Under the pieces are notes generated by a model that saw only the letters and a list, made by a program, of their open reading frames with translations, was not told the DNA's origin and searched no databases. From positions 17,236,001 through 17,300,000 of the forward strand of contig CM046304.1 in NCBI GenBank assembly GCA_025267735.1: a DNA stretch of 64,000 nucleotides. Direction: 5' to 3'. Of the stretch, positions 46,101 to 48,930 are shown piece after piece. Position 1 is the stretch's first letter; the number at the start of each line of letters is the position of its first letter. Origin of the DNA: Mactra quadrangularis. Its lineage: Eukaryota; Mollusca; Bivalvia; Venerida; Mactridae. The translations under genes and the position numbers were made by a program.

Positions 46101-48422
46101 ATTTTCTGGCGCGTAACAACGTCAACGTCTTGCCATGGCCCGCTCTTTCCCCAGATATGAATCCCATTGAACATATCTGGGATGAACTTGGACGAAGAGT
46201 AAGGGCTAACCACCATATAAACAGCGTGAACGACCTCACTAATGCACTGCCGGTGGAATGGCAGGCGTTGCCTAACGTCCTAATTAGACGTTACGTACGC
46301 TCCATGAGGCGGAGAGTTAGAGCGTGTATTGCCAGATATGGGGGCACACACGTTACTGAGGTGTTCTAAACAACATTAAGGACTCAAATAAAAATAATCA
46401 ACGCATCCAAACTTTTGTTCATCATCACCTTTAATTCCTGTATTTTTCATTCTGACCCCTAGGTTAAACTCTTACGTCGTATTCATGGTTCGTACAAGTT
46501 ATATCAACAAAAATGTAACTAAAGTGATGCAATGTCTTCAAGGAATAAAATGCATTAATTTTTTTTAGATATTCCGACGGAAACTCAAATTATGCCCACT
46601 TAAACACCATGTAAAGTTTTTTTATTTTGCTGAGTATATAACACAGGGATTTGTAACGAGAAGTAAATGTAATAGATTTTCATCAAATTTCACTGTCGTC
46701 GCTATTATTTCGGCCAATACAAAAACAAGTATAACAAGCTTGAATAAAGATATTCATATGAAATGTTGTACCAGTACCATTAAAATTGACATAAATGTTA
46801 GAAAAAACGTGTTTCTAGATGATTTTAAGGTAAATAACACTCACAGACTGTTTAATAAAATAATGCATTTTTCCGCCGATCTGCCATTTTTAGGCCCATT
46901 TTACATTCCTAAAGTCAAATTTTCGGTCATAATTGCAACAGTTTTTTGTCAAAAAATTCAGAAACAGTTGCATGGAAGACATGTACAAAAACATAAATCA
47001 AGTATTTAAAGTCTGGAATAGTTTGTACAGCCTGCTTCAGTCAGTTATAGACAGTGACGGCCGAGAAAATTAAAAAAGCACTTCGTTACAAATCCCTGTT
47101 ATATAGAATCCTTGGTAATATTCATATAAGAACGATAGCAGAAACAAAATGAGATTTTAAAGAAAATGTATTTAAACAAAGAATGGTCAAATTTGAGGAC
47201 ATTGACATAATGAAATTCAATCATATTGATAACTTCATTTTATGTTAAATACACATAATACATAAAATAAGAAAAATAATGCCAGTGAAATAATACATGT
47301 CTATGAGTCAAACTCAAAATTAGAGTACAAAACATCTAATATAGTAATAATGCGAGACGTCACGATGAAAGTGAATATCACGATGTGGAAAAAGTACAGA
47401 GAAAACAAGATGACACGTTCATTCGAAATCGCGTTCGCTCGACCTATTTTGGAGGTCCCGTCCGAATTCGAATGAACGCAAATGGACTGTATCATGTTCT
47501 ATCATGTCACCAAACAACAACAACATTGATCATATACAGGTACACTCATCAGTGAGTCAGATGAATGAGGGAGAAATCAATATTTCAAACCATTCATCTA
47601 AACCATTCAAACATTCCAAATATTAATCATGGATATTTTAAACCTGTAATTCTAGAAAAGTTACAGTACAATTTCTGCAACCAGAACCATTAAAATAAAT
47701 GGTATTGGGTTTAAAACACAGGTACCCTTTTTCTATCTAAGTATTTGGGACTTCAAAAGTCTTCTATCACTAAGGAGGCCTATATAACAGATCTCTGCTA
47801 TATCACACACAAGAATACAGACTGTCACTGTGTGCGGTAGCTTAACTTTCCATCAATCAAGTTCAAATTCTACACTTGCCGTTTCCAGATTTTTCAAGTA
47901 TTTTTTTGCATAACAATAAGTCAAAACTAGTCAACACCCTCCTTTATTTACTCTTAGTTAGACTAGTTTTGCACTAACCCATCAATTTGAATGTTCAAAA
48001 AGAGATCAGGTAGTGATTATTTTAGAAATAAAAACAGAAAATTCCGGATTCATATTTTTGAGGTTATACATTACTAGAACAATATCCCTGTATCCAGACC
48101 TCCACTACAGTGATTAATTTACAGAGATAATTTTTGAAATATTGATGAAAAACAAGTTTTATCAGAACTTTCATCTGAATATAGATACATGTTATTGAAT
48201 AATATTCGAGCACACCCATGTGCATATGCAAGTATAGATAACAAAGATACAAACATATTAATACCTTTTGCAATAATTTTCTTATTTATGATATTATCTT
48301 ATTATTTTTCAATAAATTTAAGTTTTATACTGCATACGAGTAAATCAAATCAAATTAAAAAGAGAAAAAAACGTACCTGCACTGATGACAAATATACATA
48401 ATAAAGCCAAATTATTCATCAT
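350..48422 (-). CDS. Giant multi-exon mosaic gene for a secreted lectin/adhesion-type protein (whole gene span, 3' end outside window)
   Basis: I rebuilt this gene from GT/AG splice sites and phase continuity. Exons, in transcript order: 48422-48377, 40587-40492, 39823-39458, 39080-38976, 38629-38460, 37962-37830, 37555-37526, 37154-37092, 36271-36155, 35597-35510, 28150-28071, 25412-25243, 24330-24157, 23867-23711, 20292-19976, 19869-19653, 19096-18902, 18507-18292, 17934-17899, 17594-17556, 16701-16462, 16134-16056, 15620-15484, 14777-14535, 13911-13672, 13260-13126, 12733-12590, 11804-11700, 11264-11154, 10276-10088, 9406-9347, 8004-7815, 6207-5985, 5442-5289, 4158-4065, 3595-3476, 504-350. 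Every junction keeps one open frame, about 1,810 codons. Order of domains: signal peptide, ApeC-like, galactose-binding-like, F5/8C, CUB-like, C-type lectin, kringle x2, LDLa x5, vWA. The chain is inferred; some weak splice sites (exons 27, 36) could differ. The last visible exon ends phase 1, so the gene continues left of the window. Confidence 0.8.
1668..1951 (+). mobile_element. 5'-truncated LINE 3' end nested in the SINE, with 12-bp target duplication
   Basis: The insert opens in an ORF that reads [17 protein letters not shown] and ends [16 protein letters not shown] then a stop at about 1822-1824. That is the C-terminal end of a non-LTR reverse transcriptase protein with the H...C of a zinc-binding tail. 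The 3' UTR ends gtgcgccgtaaaacccaaac followed by an (aaac)n tail. It is flanked by the direct repeat ctaaatcatgta at 1656-1667 and 1952-1963, which is also the SINE's own sequence, so the target site is exact. Confidence 0.75.
1917..1951 (+). repeat. (AAAC)n microsatellite tail
   Basis: About eight copies of aaac form the poly-A-like 3' tail of the LINE fragment at 1668-1951. Confidence 0.85.
2989..3475 (+). repeat. Dispersed repeat with about 165-bp tandem units
   Basis: It begins caagagctgtcataggtgac and runs into two full and one partial units. The phrase tccaagtttga recurs at about 3081, 3241 and 3413, with ttttctaagtaaaaaagg at about 3147 and 3313. Head gctgtcataggtgacagc is itself an inverted repeat. 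Short head plus roughly 165-bp tandem units recalls pearl/Helitron-like non-autonomous elements of bivalves, but I can only suggest that. It ends against exon 36. Confidence 0.6.
5289..8004 (-). CDS. Exons 32-34: von Willebrand factor A domain
   Basis: Exon 32 (8004-7815), exon 33 (6207-5985) and exon 34 (5442-5289) encode residues about 1500-1688. The MIDAS metal site is complete: [12 protein letters not shown] (DxSxS) in exon 32, then [10 protein letters not shown] (Thr) and VLITDGLSN (Asp) in exon 33. Exon 34 gives [10 protein letters not shown] and the closing helix. This is the vWA layout of collagen- and matrix-binding proteins. The domain is split by phase 2 and phase 0 introns inside but entered at phase 1. 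A SINE in reverse orientation sits in the intron between exons 32 and 33. Confidence 0.87.
7425..7692 (-). mobile_element. SINE copy, reverse orientation, in the intron between vWA exons 32 and 33
   Basis: The reverse complement of the 24572-24888 family: its 3' end is at about 7455 (aacgctgtagcaacac) with a tail of caaac-type repeats at 7425-7450. Body motifs ggtaggagggagaatg and gaccaagctccacgaaagta are exact family landmarks. It is truncated at the B box, so the tRNA head is missing. No clear target duplication found. Confidence 0.7.
9347..9406 (-). CDS. Exon 31: Ser/Thr-rich linker exon
   Basis: A 60-bp phase 1-1 exon coding for [20 protein letters not shown]. Such stretches are typical O-glycosylated spacers that extend the next domain from the stalk. 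It lies between the LDLa array and the vWA domain. Donor gtaagt is perfect and the acceptor ttttgttcattag is good. Confidence 0.65.
10088..10276 (-). CDS. Exon 30: LDL-receptor class A module 5 with a basic tail
   Basis: The exon starts after tctcttgcag and shows six cysteines: [20 protein letters not shown], then [17 protein letters not shown]. After the module, the frame stays open through a basic tail to a donor at G|gtattt, giving a phase 1-1 exon of 189 bp. A nearer GT would leave phase 2 and break the next junctions, which is why I chose the longer exon. One extra cysteine (LKCDEKW) lies in the tail. Confidence 0.78.
11154..11264 (-). CDS. Exon 29: LDL-receptor class A module 4
   Basis: A 111-bp phase 1-1 exon with the full six-cysteine pattern: [19 protein letters not shown], then [15 protein letters not shown]. 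The acidic DGSDE calcium site is intact. Acceptor tgtatttcag and donor gtaatt are both good. Confidence 0.87.
11700..11804 (-). CDS. Exon 28: LDL-receptor class A module 3
   Basis: A 105-bp phase 1-1 exon with all six cysteines: [20 protein letters not shown], then [15 protein letters not shown]. This is a canonical LDLa repeat with the F.C..G.CI and D..D.SDE motifs. LDLa modules bind calcium and basic ligand surfaces. Confidence 0.85.
12590..12733 (-). CDS. Exon 27: LDL-receptor class A module 2 (four-cysteine variant)
   Basis: A 144-bp phase 1-1 exon. The core [20 protein letters not shown] is followed by [11 protein letters not shown]. As in module 1, C1 and C3 are both absent while C2, C4, C5 and C6 remain, and the calcium-binding DGSDE is intact. 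The acceptor I chose (aaaaaaag) has a poor pyrimidine tract, so the exact start is less certain than the core. Confidence 0.75.
13126..13260 (-). CDS. Exon 26: LDL-receptor class A module 1 (four-cysteine variant)
   Basis: A 135-bp phase 1-1 exon. The LDLa core is [20 protein letters not shown] followed by [10 protein letters not shown]. Cysteines C2, C4, C5 and C6 are present; C1 and C3, which pair in the family, are both missing. The acidic calcium cage is partly changed (ALDE in place of GSDE). Position next to four more LDLa exons supports the call. Confidence 0.78.
13672..13911 (-). CDS. Exon 25: kringle domain 2
   Basis: A 240-bp phase 1-1 exon right after kringle 1. Motifs: [12 protein letters not shown] with C1 present, [37 protein letters not shown]. 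No clear C6 follows the fifth cysteine, so C1 may be unpaired or bond elsewhere. A single kringle per exon with phase 1 at both ends agrees with tandem duplication by exon shuffling, but the two copies are quite different in sequence, so any duplication is old. Residues about 1172-1251. Confidence 0.82.
14535..14777 (-). CDS. Exon 24: kringle domain 1, lacking the first and last cysteines
   Basis: A single 243-bp phase 1-1 exon. Motifs: [20 protein letters not shown] (Y.G......G..C..W), [11 protein letters not shown] (NYCR.P), TLWCYSTDP and TWEYCKL, all kringle hallmarks in order. The residue where C1 should be is Trp (GEWNPSMY) and no C6 follows WEYC. Kringles pair C1-C6, C2-C4 and C3-C5, so exactly one disulfide is missing as a pair. 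Kringles act as protein or lysine-binding modules, for example in coagulation and growth-factor proteins. Residues about 1091-1171. Confidence 0.82.
15484..16701 (-). CDS. Exons 21-23: C-type lectin-like domain (CTLD)
   Basis: Exon 21 (16701-16462), exon 22 (16134-16056) and exon 23 (15620-15484) encode residues about 939-1090. Seen: CSESLKECY at the start, then [20 protein letters not shown] (the W..A...C...L.SI.S helix), [13 protein letters not shown], and finally [20 protein letters not shown] with the closing MCEEP. This is a complete long-form CTLD with the expected cysteines. The sugar/calcium loop reads QPK instead of QPD or EPN, and WEV replaces WND, so classical Ca-dependent sugar binding is doubtful. 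Exon 22 is partly duplicated in the adjoining intron. Confidence 0.8.
15830..16095 (-). repeat. About 130-bp tandem duplication covering the 3' part of exon 22
   Basis: Units 15830-15957 and 15966-16095 both begin gct(c/a)tcgtatcaataatgtc and share the following bases through gaactgg/aaactgg with moderate divergence. The right unit contains the last third of lectin exon 22 and its donor. The left unit is a decayed copy with a GT-like site but no open lectin frame and no acceptor. It lies in the intron just after exon 22. Confidence 0.65.
17556..17934 (-). CDS. Exons 19-20: two micro-exons between CUB and lectin domains
   Basis: Exon 19 (17934-17899, 36 bp) codes for [11 protein letters not shown], and exon 20 (17594-17556, 39 bp) codes for [13 protein letters not shown]. 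Both are phase 1-1, with acceptors gtttcag and cttttttgtag and donors gtgaga. NGT is a possible N-glycosylation site. They are linker exons; calls this short rest on splice signals and phase alone. Confidence 0.45.
18292..19096 (-). CDS. Exons 17-18: second CUB-like domain
   Basis: Exon 17 (19096-18902) and exon 18 (18507-18292) are both phase 1-1 and encode residues about 777-913. Visible motifs are [20 protein letters not shown] in the middle, a C...C pair in YSNCEPPP, and [12 protein letters not shown] at the end, which matches the closing CUB strand (GF.A.Y). This is the standard CUB end signature. The start of the domain, LPTCSF, supplies a likely first cysteine. Confidence 0.6.
19653..20292 (-). 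CDS. Exons 15-16: first CUB-like region
   Basis: Exon 15 (20292-19976, phase 1 to 0) and exon 16 (19869-19653, phase 0 to 1) encode residues about 599-776. Motifs include [18 protein letters not shown], matching the CUB pattern P.xY.....C.W.I, and a following hydrophobic strand IKLIFNKI. Exon 16 gives [19 protein letters not shown] and ends [10 protein letters not shown]. Canonical CUB cysteines are only partly present, so these are divergent CUB domains. CUB modules usually mediate protein-protein or ligand recognition outside the cell. Confidence 0.6.
20830..23263 (+). mobile_element. 5'-truncated Jockey/CR1-group LINE with open RT frame and (TCTA)n tail
   Basis: A non-LTR retrotransposon in the intron between exons 14 and 15, opposite to the gene. 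It starts just before the RT domain; the endonuclease part is missing. After the stop at 22905 a 3' UTR of about 350 bp ends aataaactctatctatctatctatc. The truncated 5' end plus simple-repeat tail is typical target-primed insertion. A clear target duplication was not found. Confidence 0.85.
20836..22905 (+). CDS. Non-LTR reverse transcriptase, C-terminal part (about 689 aa)
   Basis: The frame is open for about 690 codons with no stop, so the insertion is fairly young. Domain order: leader with [20 protein letters not shown] fingers ([34 protein letters not shown]), palm [46 protein letters not shown], and the catalytic [11 protein letters not shown]. After that come the thumb and a conserved C-terminal block ending [11 protein letters not shown]. 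These are the standard RT motifs of Jockey/CR1/L2-type elements. The first codon given is a non-ATG and marks the truncation edge rather than a true start. Confidence 0.9.
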   Translation: MQLHSGIHVIDNIAPVRELRIKQRTAPWITSEILSGIQDRDKAFQTFIKDKTDENFNKFKQLRNATQYQISSAKKDYYKKSIIDNQNDSKSLWKSLKDLGMPSKKNNKSTSNIALNIDNNISFNKLDVANHFNKFFTTVASVLVTKLPTALGQYGRKFVASFYRDQGVVLNSYSFSLITENGVFKHLNRLSSSKATGLDNIPCRFIKDGASVIACPLSHIINLSLIQGVVPDDLKSARVVPIYKKNDKTNVSNYRPVSILSIVSKFFEIIVYEQVEMYLNDKNLLYKFQSGFRSSYSTDTCLLHLTDFIRFKLDKGFYVGMALLDLQKAFDTVDHSILLSKLGLIGFNIDVVNWFRSYLSGRVQYTDINHTLSSPSTVTCGVPQGSILGPLLFLIYINDMAGTVKSKLLLYADDSAILVSSKCKFEIERLLSNDMQTVSNWLVDNKLSLHLGKTETILFGSKPRLKKCSELDIFCNGIKLKTTNSVKYLGVLLDQSLNFDMMVVSIIKKVNARLKFLHRKSKFLSLYAKKLLVMSLLQCHLDYACSVWYFSISQHLKNRLQITQNKIIRFVLNLDCRQHISQDHFVELNWLPVEKRVNQIVLNNVFKIFIDISPSYLHEHFIQASSVHNHNTRFSSESCFKIPSVKGFGKKSFVYNGCYLWNQLPTEIKHTTNTETFKKLVKKHYFTKL
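23711..25412 (-). CDS. Exons 12-14: F5/8 type C (discoidin) domain
   Basis: Exon 12 (25412-25243), exon 13 (24330-24157) and exon 14 (23867-23711) encode residues about 432-598. Seen in order: [12 protein letters not shown] (start with the first Cys), [25 protein letters not shown] (the surface-strand core), [15 protein letters not shown] (Y.V.YS.D..W-like), then [11 protein letters not shown] and CLSFELHGC at the C-terminus. This is the standard F5/8C layout with terminal cysteines that should pair. These domains bind glycans or phospholipid surfaces. Introns between the exons are phase 0, unlike the phase-1 joints between domains. A full-length SINE sits in the intron between exons 12 and 13. 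Confidence 0.78.
24560..24900 (+). mobile_element. Full-length tRNA-derived SINE (24572-24888) with 12-bp target duplication
   Basis: The head has an A-box-like ggctagctcagatgatagc and B box ggtttgattcc, as in a tRNA promoter. A conserved body follows (gcatactttcgtggagcttg, gacgaaagtatg), and the 3' end is tgttgctacggcgttaaatc plus an A-rich tail. Exact direct repeats gcattaagacca flank it at 24560-24571 and 24889-24900. It sits in the intron between F5/8C exons 12 and 13. This is the reference copy for the other SINEs here. Confidence 0.87.
25885..26040 (+). repeat. Direct repeat of about 83 bp, two units
   Basis: ttcttgttttagcattctgc and accttttaaatgaccacaaa recur with few changes in units beginning about 25890 and 25973. 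They lie just 5' of the LINE fragment at 26160. Reverse-strand ORFs there are artefacts of the repeat. Confidence 0.75.
26160..26905 (+). mobile_element. LINE 3' end: C-terminal zinc-binding part of an RT protein plus 3' UTR
   Basis: An open frame (26160-26636, about 158 codons) ends in a [19 protein letters not shown] motif (C-x2-C...H-x4-C), the zinc-binding tail seen after many LINE reverse transcriptases. About 260 bp of 3' UTR then end at ggaggaataaaagtaaaagt. A second fragment near 63 kb shows the same motif and the same 3' end, so both are 5'-truncated copies of one family. No RT catalytic motifs remain. Confidence 0.65.
27075..27631. mobile_element. Foldback/MITE with about 250-bp inverted arms flanked by TTAA
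   Basis: The left arm begins ggtgggtcggtaccttactc and the right arm ends with its exact reverse complement. Arms run about 27075-27325 and 27385-27631 around a short unique centre. Both ends abut TTAA (27071-27074 and 27632-27635), the piggyBac target. Two mirror-image ORFs in the arms ([17 protein letters not shown] on both) only reflect the arm symmetry. It codes for no transposase. Confidence 0.8.
28071..36271 (-). CDS. Exons 9-11: galactose-binding-like (discoidin/F-type lectin-like) fold
   Basis: Exon 9 is 36271-36155, exon 10 is 35597-35510 and exon 11 is 28150-28071 (phases 1-1, 1-2, 2-1). The spliced product contains [18 protein letters not shown], which looks like the W-x-V-D-L-G strand of galactose-binding-like jelly rolls. 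It ends with GRYVLL followed by LFTVKVSV, resembling the closing strands (ARYVRI...L.L.EV.V) of F5/8C and fucolectin-type domains. Residues about 337-431. Exons 10 and 11 are separated by a 7.4-kb intron holding the BEL/Pao element. The fold is an inference from short motifs. Confidence 0.55.
28600..28975 (+). mobile_element. Probable 3' tail of a LINE-like element with (CT)n and (GTTCT)n repeats
   Basis: A region with a Cys-rich short frame ([11 protein letters not shown]), a (CT)n run at 28790-28815, then aataaaggtttgttctgttc repeated at its end. An AATAAA-like signal followed by a short simple-repeat tail recalls the LINE tails elsewhere in the window. Evidence is weak; the Cys-rich frame may be chance. 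Confidence 0.3.
29019..29322 (+). repeat. 5' LTR of the BEL/Pao element
   Basis: 304 bp, TG...CA ends. It carries five copies of c(a)(c/t)cggtggtg (29046, 29076, 29103, 29136, 29168) and a (ta)n run at about 29192-29215. A promoter and polyadenylation role is expected for the LTR, not shown. Confidence 0.93.
29328..29344 (+). other. Primer-binding site, tRNA-Tyr-like
   Basis: tggtcccgcgagccgga starts five bases after the LTR. Its complement ends ...CCGGCTCG..GGACCA, resembling the 3' end of a tRNA-Tyr. The first positions TGG fit the CCA tail. Identity of the tRNA is inferred from memory of typical animal sequences. Confidence 0.6.
29509..30491 (+). pseudogene. BEL/Pao gag (DUF1759-type), frameshifted
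   Basis: Translation starts at ATG 29509 and gives an acidic, coiled-coil-like N-terminus rich in Glu/Lys ([20 protein letters not shown]). The frame breaks near 30040: the reading shifts to a second frame, 30036-30491, that continues with the gag core motif [24 protein letters not shown] and [12 protein letters not shown]. The gag then runs into a deletion edge near 30470. Gag would package the RNA into particles; here the frameshift prevents a full product. Confidence 0.85.
30449..31501 (+). pseudogene. BEL/Pao RNase H / Peptidase_A17-type region, fused to the deletion junction
   Basis: The frame resumes at [16 protein letters not shown], which in intact Pao elements lies downstream of the reverse transcriptase. 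RNase H-like motifs follow ([58 protein letters not shown]). Protease and RT catalytic segments that belong between gag and this point are absent. The first part of this ORF is the shifted reading of the gag end. It stops at 31501 before the integrase N-terminus. Confidence 0.85.
31509..32923 (+). pseudogene. BEL/Pao integrase and DUF5641 region, broken into several frames
   Basis: An N-terminal piece (31509-31721) has the zinc-binding-side motif [14 protein letters not shown]. The core (31628-32356) shows [12 protein letters not shown] (first Asp), [12 protein letters not shown] (second catalytic position, Asp seems replaced by Asn) and [13 protein letters not shown] (Glu). DUF5641 is in two pieces, [13 protein letters not shown] (32357-32566) and [11 protein letters not shown] (32585-32923). 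Breaks: frame change near 31700, stops at 32354-32356 and 32564-32566. This copy's integrase cannot be functional. Confidence 0.85.
33275..33904 (+). pseudogene. C2H2 zinc-finger ORF with acidic tail inside the BEL/Pao element
   Basis: An ATG at 33275 opens two C2H2 fingers: [17 protein letters not shown] (C-x2-C, H-x4-H) and [18 protein letters not shown] (C-x4-C, H-x4-H). An acidic stretch ([17 protein letters not shown]) follows and the frame stops at TGA 33569-33571. Beyond that stop the same frame stays open to 33902-33904 and is strikingly acidic and Asn/Val-rich with a gat/gtt/gaa-type repeat pattern, so the stop looks secondary. Such a gene is not part of the usual BEL gag-pol set; it sits where envelope genes occur in some elements. 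Function unknown; DNA or RNA binding is likely from the fingers. Confidence 0.75.
34152..34443 (+). repeat. 3' LTR of the BEL/Pao element
   Basis: 292 bp, same TG...CA ends and five c(a)ccg(g/a)tggtg motifs as the 5' LTR, with a shorter (ta)n run. About a dozen base differences from the 5' LTR. Confidence 0.93.
35128..35267 (+). mobile_element. Short 5'-truncated SINE/LINE-tail insertion with 13-bp target duplication
   Basis: The insert 35141-35254 keeps only the 3' end (ttgtgttgatacggcgttaa, A-rich tail). Direct repeats ctcactgcaataa at 35128-35140 and 35255-35267 flank it exactly. It uses the same 3' tail as the other SINE and LINE copies here. Confidence 0.8.
36877..36945. repeat. Imperfect hairpin of about 27-bp arms
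   Basis: cgtacccagaggttatcacg... on the left pairs with ...cttgatagcctctgggcacg on the right with about five mismatches around a short loop. Lies in the intron between exons 8 and 9; no further evidence of function. Confidence 0.5.
37092..37555 (-). CDS. Exons 7-8: two tiny phase 1-1 linker exons
   Basis: Exon 7 (37555-37526) is only 30 bp and codes for about ten residues, [10 protein letters not shown]. Exon 8 (37154-37092) is 63 bp and codes for [20 protein letters not shown]. Both have good acceptors (tttcattacag, ctatacttcag) and phase 1 at each end. The first is strongly acidic. Similar acidic or short linker exons recur at 17934-17899 and 17594-17556, so such micro-exons seem to be a feature of this gene. 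Each could be skipped without frame loss. Confidence 0.55.
37830..38629 (-). CDS. Exons 5-6: unassigned extracellular region after the ApeC-like module
   Basis: Exon 5 (38629-38460, phase 1 to 0) begins with a beta-like strand, [12 protein letters not shown], followed by an acidic, Ser/Thr-rich stretch. Exon 6 (37962-37830, phase 0 to 1) contains [14 protein letters not shown] and ends [10 protein letters not shown]. Both have clean acceptors (ttataattttcag, tttatttgtag). Possible N-glycosylation sites (NST, NVT) fit an extracellular product. It may be the second half of the ApeC-like fold, but I cannot assign a family. Residues about 205-305. Confidence 0.6.
38976..39823 (-). CDS. Exons 3-4: ApeC-like (apextrin C-terminal-like) module
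   Basis: Exon 3 (39823-39458, 366 bp) and exon 4 (39080-38976, 105 bp) are both phase 1-1. Exon 3 has two matching half-repeats: [20 protein letters not shown] near its start and [20 protein letters not shown] at its end. They are separated by a Cys/Trp-rich middle with LNFCQRSN. The W-P-x-G/E-x-Y/F-x-L...C-P-x-G pattern, followed by F and an LP motif in exon 4, resembles the ApeC domain of apextrins and related invertebrate proteins. Some ApeC proteins are known to bind microbial wall components. The match is by eye and divergent; a novel Cys-rich module is possible. Predicted residues are about 48-204. Confidence 0.6.
40492..40587 (-). CDS. Exon 2: N-terminal linker of the mature protein
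   Basis: This 96-bp phase 1-1 exon follows a strong acceptor (ttctttttctatttag) and ends at G|gtttgt. It codes for about 32 residues beginning [12 protein letters not shown] and ending with an acidic stretch, TEVPELTE. No domain is recognised. It joins the signal peptide to the ApeC-like module. An apparent ORF start here is a GTG inside the polypyrimidine tract, not a real initiator. Confidence 0.65.
40620..40800 (+). mobile_element. tRNA-Ser/Leu-like SINE head in intron 1
   Basis: ggcgttgccgaacggttaag looks like the D arm and A box of a class-II tRNA, and cggttcgaatctcatc is a good B box. A long variable-arm-like spacer lies between. The anticodon stem is mismatched, so it is not a working tRNA. 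The downstream ~90 bp (accaacaccgttgtttcctt...) is likely SINE body. Different family from the 24572 SINE. Confidence 0.5.
42441..42795 (+). repeat. MITE-like dispersed repeat, copy 1
   Basis: Matches 61466-61860 along its length. Inner inverted repeats: agggtcacgttcatgtgacc on the left and ggtcatctcgacgtgaccct on the right. A hairpin-prone start (cccgatctaa...ttagatctgg) and end (acaacgctctacaggatat). No coding capacity. Copy 1 lacks about 35 bp present in copy 2. Confidence 0.72.
42970..43000 (+). repeat. GC-rich 9-bp minisatellite
   Basis: gggccgca(g/a) repeats about three to four times (caagggccgcaggggccgcaagggccgcggcc) in otherwise AT-rich DNA; probably part of an older dispersed repeat. 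Confidence 0.5.
43306..44260. mobile_element. pogo/Tigger-like MITE with TA target duplication
   Basis: The element (43308-44258, 951 bp) begins CAGTCCAACCTGTGAAC and ends with the near reverse complement ...CACAAGTTGGACTG, flanked by TA on each side. TA target sites and CAGT-starting ends fit the Tc1/mariner-pogo group. Subterminal GGCC-rich sequence occurs at both ends (aacggccggcc; gatggccgtt). Interior has no transposase; it is a non-autonomous copy in intron 1. Confidence 0.72.
44537..44613 (+). repeat. tRNA-like SINE head (Thr-TGT-like)
   Basis: gccggatagctcagtcggga is an A-box arm, cttgccctgtaagcgag an anticodon arm with a TGT-like loop, and gggttagagtcccgg the T arm. The T loop is ttagagt instead of ttcgaat, and the acceptor arms mismatch at two places, so this is a SINE head or decayed tRNA, not a functional gene. 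Confidence 0.6.
45581..46369 (+). mobile_element. Tc1-like transposase fragment, DDE core intact, N-terminus lost
   Basis: An open frame to 46369 (last residues VTEVF) carries the whole catalytic core: [11 protein letters not shown] (first Asp), [11 protein letters not shown] (second Asp), and [20 protein letters not shown] (Glu), with the spacing of a DD34E transposase. The open frame begins inside the helix-turn-helix part ([15 protein letters not shown]); just upstream the related reading is in another frame, suggesting a one-base shift, and further N-terminal sequence is gone. I found no terminal inverted repeats, so it is a dead fragment in intron 1. Richer in GC than its surroundings. 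Confidence 0.88.
48377..48422 (-). CDS. Exon 1: start codon and signal peptide
   Basis: Two consecutive ATG codons open a 15-codon hydrophobic stretch, [15 protein letters not shown], which then reaches a donor (G|gtacgt) in phase 1. This is a typical short, h-region-rich secretory signal. The phase matches exon 2 (40587), giving a junction valine just before [13 protein letters not shown] box lies 42-49 bp upstream of the first ATG. The exon was chosen because the exon-2 block has a clear acceptor (ttctttttctatttag) and no ATG of its own, so it needs an upstream phase-1 donor. The intron between them is about 7.8 kb. I am fairly sure of the pairing, but a transcript would be needed to exclude an extra small exon inside this intron. 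Confidence 0.72.
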
Positions 48423-48463
48423 GGAACGGTATTGTAGAATCATTGTTAGAAACAATGTGACAG

Positions 48464-48471
48464 TTTATATA
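48464..48471 (-). promoter_or_regulatory. TATA box of the mosaic gene
   Basis: On the minus strand the sequence reads gtgtatataaactg, with TATATAAA at 48471-48464. It is 42-49 bp before the first ATG, so initiation about 25-30 bp downstream would leave a very short 5' leader. Its match in position and strand to exon 1 supports both calls. Confidence 0.6.
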
Positions 48472-48539
48472 CACTCGTTCAGTATGCTTCTTGTATTGAT
48501 TCGACATCCCCGGATACAATCATAGGTTCATATCATAAT

Positions 48540-48930
48540 CATAATCGGTTTCGTTAAGCATCAGTCCGTGGCTTGTTGTGGACCCGTACGTGCATACAGT
48601 CGTAGGCTGTGGGAAGCCTTGCATTTGTACGGTCTCTCCACGGGTTTTTGGTCACATAAATTTTAGAGTCGTGCGGTCAATCGTAAGAGCGGCAGTACGG
48701 GCATCGTACGGGCTATTTACGGATGTAGAAGACTCGGCCGCCGCAAGGACGATGTGCGTATACATTTTGTCTGATAAGATGATGACGTAAAGCCTGTTAA
48801 GAGAACAAAGAGGAACAGAATACGTATCGTATGACCCGTACGAATGCCACGTGAGACCCGTGCGTCACTCGTAACGAACCGTACGACTGAAAGCGATTTC
48901 ATTATAAGCCGTAAGTCCACTTGCGGGGTA
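48540..48930. promoter_or_regulatory. CpG/CGTACG-rich stretch upstream of exon 1
   Basis: It has many cgtacg/gtacgg words (acccgtacgtgcatac, gcagtacgggcatcgtacgg, acccgtacgaatgcc, aaccgtacgactg) and dense CpG in AT-rich surroundings. It starts about 70-120 bp above the TATA box. It may be a CpG-rich upstream promoter region, or a piece of a dispersed repeat with similar words at 54840 and 56850. Not testable by eye. Confidence 0.35.

Larger units (their letters stand above)
505..48376 (-). other. Introns of the mosaic gene: what the long gaps hold
   Basis: Gaps between the exons are AT-rich and rarely open in any frame. Recognisable inserts are listed separately. In the remaining stretches I see no second gene or RNA: 505-1550, 2112-2985, 4159-5288, 5443-5984, 6208-7424, 8005-9346, 9407-10087, 10277-11153, 11805-12589, 13912-14534, 14778-15483, 16702-17555, 37156-37525, 39824-40491 and 46400-48376. 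Short open frames there have no family resemblance and no splice context. Confidence 0.5.

Noticed and set aside
45540..46480. Terminal inverted repeats of the Tc1 element
   Set aside because: Only short chance matches such as gatgatga and tgacccct, the latter in direct orientation.
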